Source: Anastatus disparis (lineage: Eukaryota > Arthropoda > Insecta > Hymenoptera > Eupelmidae). From it: a stretch of DNA of 64,000 nt. A model generated the notes under the pieces. It had not been told where the DNA came from. It worked only from the letters and a program-made list of their open reading frames with translations, and ran no database searches. A program made the position numbers and the translations under genes. The stretch covers positions 558,001-622,000 of the forward strand of contig JAFFSR010000004.1 in the NCBI GenBank assembly GCA_017163975.1, in the 5' to 3' direction. Position 1 is the first letter of the stretch, and each line of letters begins with the position of its first letter. Shown here one piece after another: positions 61,201 to 64,000 of this stretch.

Positions 61201-63957
61201 CTTTTTCATATTTCTTTTTTTCAAAATCGCAAATAAATATATATTTAGAAATCTTTCATCATTTTGAGAAAGTTTTAAAACTTACATTAAAAACTTTCTT
61301 AAAATAGTTAGTTTACTTAACTTAATAATTAGTTTTACAATTAAAAAACTAATGAAATCCTTAACGCTGTTCCATTTTTCAGTATTAGTACTATCGCTTA
61401 AAATGAACACAAACTTTTCTAATAGCCATTTTTTCCAAATTATACATTTGTGGTTAAAATTCTTAATCTATAATTTTATATATGATCTATTAATAATTTA
61501 TTTTTTAACATAGATATAAACAATTTTAATTTTAAAGAAACAAAAGATTTTCTTGAAATCAGCCTTAACAAACCGCATTCAAGTGGTAATCGAAAAAAAA
61601 AGAATTACTATGTATGAGTAATCTATATGTATAAGCAACAAACACAATGCTTTTTTTCGGGGGGGAGTTAAAGCAAGCTAAAACCAGGAAATTCCGCGAC
61701 TGCTAATTACACTTTGCCATAATTAGAGGCGAGCACTGGGCTTGAGCATCCATTAAAATTTCACTTTAATCGCGACAACAGGCTTGAAAAACAAGCAAAG
61801 CAAAAGAGAGAGATAGAGAGAAAGAGAGAGATCGAGCAGCAGGGGACAGCTGCCGGGTGTATACAACGCGTTGCATTAATTAAGGCATCTAACTAAACTC
61901 TCCCTCTAACTTGTCAGAATAAAGCTTTTGATTTGCTAACTTTAAAGTCTAAAGAGATAAAAGGAAGTTGAAGAAGAAAAAAAAGGAAAGTCTTTAATTT
62001 TGCTTCGGTTATTTGATATCAATTTTATGAGATTTTAATATTGTTGGATAACTTGGATATAATTAACCAAAAAATAAACCTGCAAAAAGTTGATTTTTTA
62101 TTAAAATTCGACTTTTCAATTTACTTTTGAAGCTTTCATAATTATGAGGTTCTTATTATGATAAGATAAACAATTTTCGTTTATTTCATTTTAATATTTT
62201 TAATTGTCGTTAAAAATACATCTTTTAAATATTTTAAAGGTTTAATTTTTTCAAAAAAAATGTAGTAAATTTTGTTTTAAATAGAAATTTTTATTTATTA
62301 TAAAGATAAAAAAAATTTCTACTTCATTCTGTTTCTGCTTAAAAATTGAAAAAATTTTGAGTAAGATACGTAAAACCATTTTTTAAGAATCGTCGAAAAT
62401 CGAATGTTAGAAGAACCAATATTTTATGTTATTTATATTCAATAATGATTCACAAATAAAATTTATAAACTCAACAGTCGTCAATGTTACACTTTTTGCT
62501 ATACTAAAAAGTCAGACATTATCTATATATGTGAAAAGGTCGTGCCTAAAAACTAAAAATGAAAAAAGTAAATAAAGTAAGCGTAAGTACGAATCAGCTA
62601 TTTTAATAGAAAAAGAAAATAAGTTAAATAGAAAAAACTTTTATTTTTAGTTGCTGGTTTAATTATAGAACGATAACTGCCTGAGTGAAATATTTAACTA
62701 GAACATCAAGCGCATTCGTTATCCTTAAAAATACCCCCATAAATTTGCTGATTTTGTCAGATCTATCAGTGTTTCAGCAGAAAAATTTTTTTTACGCACG
62801 ACACCTAAGCATATATTTCATTAAAAAAAGTCCTGAGACCGAATGCTAATAATGCATTTATAGTTGGCATCAAACTATAATTGAATATCGCCACTATTTC
62901 AAGCTTTAGGCAAAATCATGACCACATCATAAATGAATCTTTATAAGATGAACTCTGCGACTTTTTAAAAGACAGGAAGTTCTGAAACCTAAAAATTTGA
63001 TACGGTTAAAAATTGTTAGTGGTGACAGTAAATAATGAGTTACGTGCTCTAGATATAAATACAATGAGTAAATTTTCTATTCATAACAAAAAAATTTCAC
63101 GCATCATTTTCAAAAAACTTAAAATTACGAAAATTCCGCAACAAGGGATAGATTTTTCAGTAACTATTTAGTAATTACAAATTTTCTTTGCGTTAAATTT
63201 TTTTTTGTATGAACTGTAAATTTATTTATACTACTTATATTTAGAGCATGCATCTCTTTTAATTTTTGCTGCAATTTGTAAATTAAAAAAAAAAACTTGA
63301 TTATAAAACGATAGAAAATTAAGTCAATCTCTTAAAAAATATCGTTGGTTAGCCAGATTACTGCAGCGAAGGCTGTTTTTGATAGTTTTTTTATATCAAA
63401 GATATTTTTTTCATGTTTATAGTCATATTTTATTTTTAAATACAAAAATTAAAATTCTTCATCTAAAATACAAATAATTTTTGTTAAATTATCCAACTGA
63501 CCAAATAAATCCAGTGTCATTTTACTAAATAGCTAAATTCTTTATCCTTCAAAAATTCTTTTCTGTTTTTATTAATAAAAAAATATCTAAAACTTCTAAG
63601 TAAAGAGAACATAACATAGAAACCGGCATATAAGTTAGGAGAGTAGTGAAAAAAATAATAATCATGAAAAAAGAGTAGAGAAAAACATGTGCGACTACGT
63701 AAAGTAAAAAAAAAGAAAGAAACGAAAAAAAAGAGGTGAAAAGTGTAAAAGTTAACGAAAAACTACAGGAAATAAATGAAAAAGTTAGGATATGAAAGAA
63801 AAAGTATAAAAACGCAAAAAAAGGGCCAGAGAAGAAAAAAAAGAAGAGCTATACACGAGAAAAATAGTTTTTACTTTGAAACGCACGAAAATTTTCAACT
63901 TTTCACTTCGTAAAAAATAAAAAATCTTTTTTTTTTCTCAAATTCATGTATGATAAT
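58236..63957. other. AT-rich non-coding region with scattered islands
   Basis: No gene supported. It holds a CT/GA island at 58840-59100 (GA run about 59056-59078), a CA/TG tract (59260-59460), a mixed segment (59700-60160) whose 84-109 codon ORFs show no domain, and an enhancer-like island (61680-61900). The last kilobase is A-rich. Confidence 0.55.
61680..61900. promoter_or_regulatory. Enhancer-like island
   Basis: A GC-richer island with GCTAATTACAC, ATAATTAGAGGCG, GGACAGCTGCCGGG (E-box CAGCTG) and TTAATTAAGGC, surrounding a GA tract (61804-61832). The combination of homeodomain-type cores, an E-box and GAGA repeats fits a developmental enhancer. No functional proof. Confidence 0.3.
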
Positions 63958-63958
63958 A

Positions 63959-64000
63959 GGGGAAAAAATGCCAGTAACTATGACAACAGATTGTTTTCAT
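63959..64000 (+). mobile_element. Possible left end of a second TA-flanked TIR element, cut by window edge
   Basis: TA is followed by GGGGAAAAAATGCCAGTAAC, which resembles the terminus GGGTAAGTGTGCCAGTTATC of the element at 45161. About 40 bp are visible, so identity is tentative. Confidence 0.4.

Overview
The window looks like non-coding euchromatin from an insect genome, most plausibly a hymenopteran or a similar AT-rich arthropod. The reasons are a strongly AT-biased background, abundant GA/CT, CA/TG and TA microsatellites in short islands of higher GC, tRNA-derived SINEs, foldback and MITE-type DNA transposons, and a Helitron. I found no host protein-coding exon that I can defend. Almost all ORFs longer than 60 codons are low-complexity translations of T-rich, GA-rich or CA-rich tracts. 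The species assignment is inference.

The only convincing coding content is a 3,694-bp Helitron at 28099-31792 on the + strand. It starts with TC after A, ends with CTAG before T, and sits in a TA microsatellite. It carries the C-terminal part of a PIF1-type Helitron helicase, broken by three frame changes. A second, intact, unrecognised 149-codon ORF follows. The Rep (HUH) part of a normal RepHel protein is missing; a cytosine-rich satellite and a 24-bp palindrome stand in its place. About 1.2 kb of extremely AT-rich DNA with small GC islands precedes the 3' end.

Around it are other mobile elements. Two foldback elements (13984-14647 and 42162-42837) share termini and internal motifs at identical offsets. 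A 563-bp foldback with a 9-bp target duplication (36939-37501) is inserted inside a tRNA-derived SINE, and a second copy of that SINE lies at 52355-52555. A different tRNA-headed SINE with its own target duplication lies at 35181-35559. There is also a 208-bp TTAA-flanked MITE with a partial relative, an 870-bp TIR element with a possible second copy running off the right edge, and two copies of a 77-bp inverted-repeat element.

Two minus-strand sites (junctions at 51699/51698 and 14885/14884) have a pyrimidine tract, then TTTCAG fused directly to GTGAGTA. This is the signature of recursive-splicing ratchet points, and each is followed 52-53 nt later by a GTAAG donor-like site. If real, most of this window lies inside one very long intron of a minus-strand gene whose exons are outside the window. 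Regulatory-looking islands (GA tracts, TAATTA-type sites, a duplicated AGACGAC/CTCGTTTGTTAGT module) fit a large developmental or neuronal gene, but that is inference.
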